This document shows positions 15,332-16,780 of a stretch of DNA of 16,780 nt, one piece after another. The notes under the pieces are model-generated. The model was given only the letters and a program-made list of their open reading frames with translations. It was not told the DNA's origin and made no database searches. This DNA is from Phoronis ovalis. Lineage: Eukaryota > Phoronida > Phoronidae. The DNA is taken from contig JAOXYB010022803.1 in the NCBI GenBank assembly GCA_028565635.1, positions 1 to 16,780 of the forward strand, given 5' to 3'. Numbering within the stretch: position 1 is the first letter of the stretch; each line of letters opens with the position of its first letter. Made by a program: the position numbers and the translations under genes.

Positions 15332-16523
15332 TCATAACTTGGAGAATGTTGGTTTTTCTTTTTGCATTATGGCCATAGCAGCTTTCATAACATCTTCAGA
15401 TTGTAACATGGACTGGTTCCATACAGCCTTAAAAAAATATTAGGCTTAGAATATACAGTTTCGTGACTAAAACCTCTAAATTTAAGTTTTTCTCTAAAAT
15501 GCCGCTATTTCTTTTTTTTTAAAGAAACAAAATATAATTACAGTAGTATCAATGGTTGCTCAGTTAATTTGTATTTCTAATAACTTTATAGTTGTGTTGA
15601 ACATTTTGACAAAAAAAATCAAATAAAACACTTATTTTTATCATTTCAATATAAAAAATCATAGTACCATCTTCTTTGCAGCTTTCTTCAGAAATTATTA
15701 AATTTGGTTAAAATACTCTAATTATTACATGCTGGAATAATTACACTCATTTGGTGAGAATTTAGGGACCTACTAGTTTTAGTCTACTATAAGTAGTTGC
15801 ATTCAATAAGTAGTACTTACAACATGTGCTAATCCCTCAGGCACTGAATGGTCCCTTGAATATACTAAGCTGAGTTTTGATCCCTGTACTGCTACAGGAC
15901 TTTTAGATGATATGAGTGATGCAGTTTCTATAGCACCTTCTATTAATTCTTCTTTGTTTGGAAACACCCGGCTGAAATAACACAAATTATATTTTTTTAT
16001 ATAATAGTAAATATTTAATATTTTAAATCAAATAAAAATCTAAGGGAGTATGGACCCTTACAGATCCTTTGTGGCCACATATTCTGTAGATTGATAGAGG
16101 CTCCATAACTGAAGTGAAAGCTCCCACAAGAGTTAAATTTATGGTTCAGTAATTTGCTAATTAAAAGCTGATTTACTCTTATTCTGCATTTTCTCTGCAG
16201 TTTACTGAGTTTATTGTATATATTATCATCACAAGCTATCTGTAAAACATGAATTTGTTCCATCAGAAATTGTTAAGTTTCTTAGAAATTCTTTACAAAC
16301 ACAGAAATTATAAAACCATGTAACTACAGAAGTACTTATAAGTACAATCATTAAATAAATGCTATTTCTGAACAATCTACCTGAACAATCCACATTTTAT
16401 AGCTTCATCGGCAAACATCTTCCTAGCTGTGTAACATAATTCCCTGGCTAAACTATCATTACCAACCACTTTGGGTAATCGCTGCAAAGTACCGACATCA
16501 GCGGCAAGGCCTACATCTACCTC
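15332..16523 (-). CDS. ECH1: Delta(3,5)-delta(2,4)-dienoyl-CoA isomerase, C-terminal exons
   Basis: Exons 16523-16381 (143 nt), 15971-15821 (151 nt) and 15427-15332 (96 nt with TGA) join in phase to 129 C-terminal residues. The 5' part lies right of the window. The enzyme is a crotonase-fold protein that shifts the double bonds of 3,5-dienoyl-CoA during beta-oxidation of unsaturated fatty acids. EVDVGLAADVGTLQRLPKV holds the Glu and Asp spaced by eight residues that correspond to catalytic Glu196 and Asp204 of rat ECH1. The third catalytic Asp would be in a missing exon. Further family blocks are ARKMFADEAIKCGLFSRVFP, SSKSPVAVQGSKL and YSRDHSVPEGLAHV. The C terminus is TFSKL; SKL is a type 1 peroxisomal targeting signal, also present in mammalian ECH1. 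A mitochondrial presequence, if any, is not visible here. Confidence 0.93.
15428..15820 (-). other. ECH1 intron (last)
   Basis: This 393-nt AT-rich intron lies between GTT|gtaagt and ttaag|GCT, with several T and A homopolymers. I see no gene in it. Confidence 0.8.
15972..16380 (-). other. ECH1 intron (second to last)
   Basis: This 409-nt intron lies between AG|gtagat and tttcag|C. An 82-codon open frame inside it has no family resemblance and I take it as chance. Confidence 0.8.
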
Positions 16524-16780
16524 CTGTTGAACAACAAAATAACACTGTAGTATTGGCACTAACAGGCAGAGAAACAAAGCAATGAATGTATAATGACCAC
16601 ATTAATAGCTATAACCACAATCGGTTATAAGCTGGTTTCTATTAAACCTCGTTGACGATTTGCAGAATTTGGAACACAATCACTACAATAGATGATCAGT
16701 ACTGCAGGGGCGGATACAGAGCACATTTGTGACAGGTTTCCAAATTAGTTTTATTTTTCGGAAATAATTTTCACTTCTAA
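16524..16780 (-). other. ECH1 intron reaching the right edge
   Basis: The sequence upstream of the acceptor aacag|GAG contains no further ECH1 coding exon and no other feature I can support. Confidence 0.7.

Noticed and set aside
16015-16263. 82-codon minus-strand frame between ECH1 exons
   Set aside because: It lies inside a well-defined ECH1 intron and shows no similarity to any family I know.

Overview
This is a eukaryotic, AT-rich window with intron-rich genes. Reading frames are short blocks bounded by GT...AG splice sites. The proteins are animal ones, including a ciliary dynein-regulatory-complex subunit, so the source is a metazoan. A lophotrochozoan, perhaps a mollusc, is my best guess, based on the AAGGGAGATAAC motif near 10331 and a Helitron-like repeat near 13.3 kb. 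That guess is weak.

Three protein-coding genes are present. (1) On the minus strand, from 10617 down past position 1, lies a gene of the HNRNPU/HNRNPUL family of nuclear RNA/DNA-binding proteins. I rebuilt 18 exon positions (about 742 codons before the window ends) with consistent splice phases: SAP domain, acidic linker, RS-rich tract, SPRY domain, P-loop kinase-like domain, RGG tail. (2) On the plus strand, 11269-14767, a complete six-exon gene encodes a 163-residue EF-hand protein matching EFCAB2/DRC8 of the axonemal nexin-dynein regulatory complex. (3) On the minus strand, 16523-15332, are the last three exons of ECH1, a dienoyl-CoA isomerase ending in the peroxisomal signal SKL.

The first two genes are head to head, with start codons 651 bp apart, and share a promoter region. 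As I recall the human map, HNRNPU and EFCAB2 are also divergent neighbours at 1q44, so the pair may be an ancient linkage. DRC8 and ECH1 converge across about 560 bp that holds the DRC8 poly(A) signals.

The most striking observation is in the HNRNPU-family gene. The exon carrying the Walker A (P-loop) motif is present twice in tandem (4159-4275 and 3984-4106). Both copies are open, phase 0-0, flanked by good splice sites and 25/39 identical at the residue level. Only 52 bp separate them, while every other intron I measured in this gene is at least 173 bp. This looks like a mutually exclusive exon pair giving two versions of the nucleotide-binding loop.

The DRC8 introns carry repeats. Intron 1 holds a 734-bp fold-back element with sub-terminal tandem units and a candidate 9-bp target duplication. 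Intron 4 holds a Helitron-like segment abutting a minisatellite with a perfectly duplicated 100-bp higher-order unit. I found no tRNA, rRNA, snoRNA or CRISPR that I could support.
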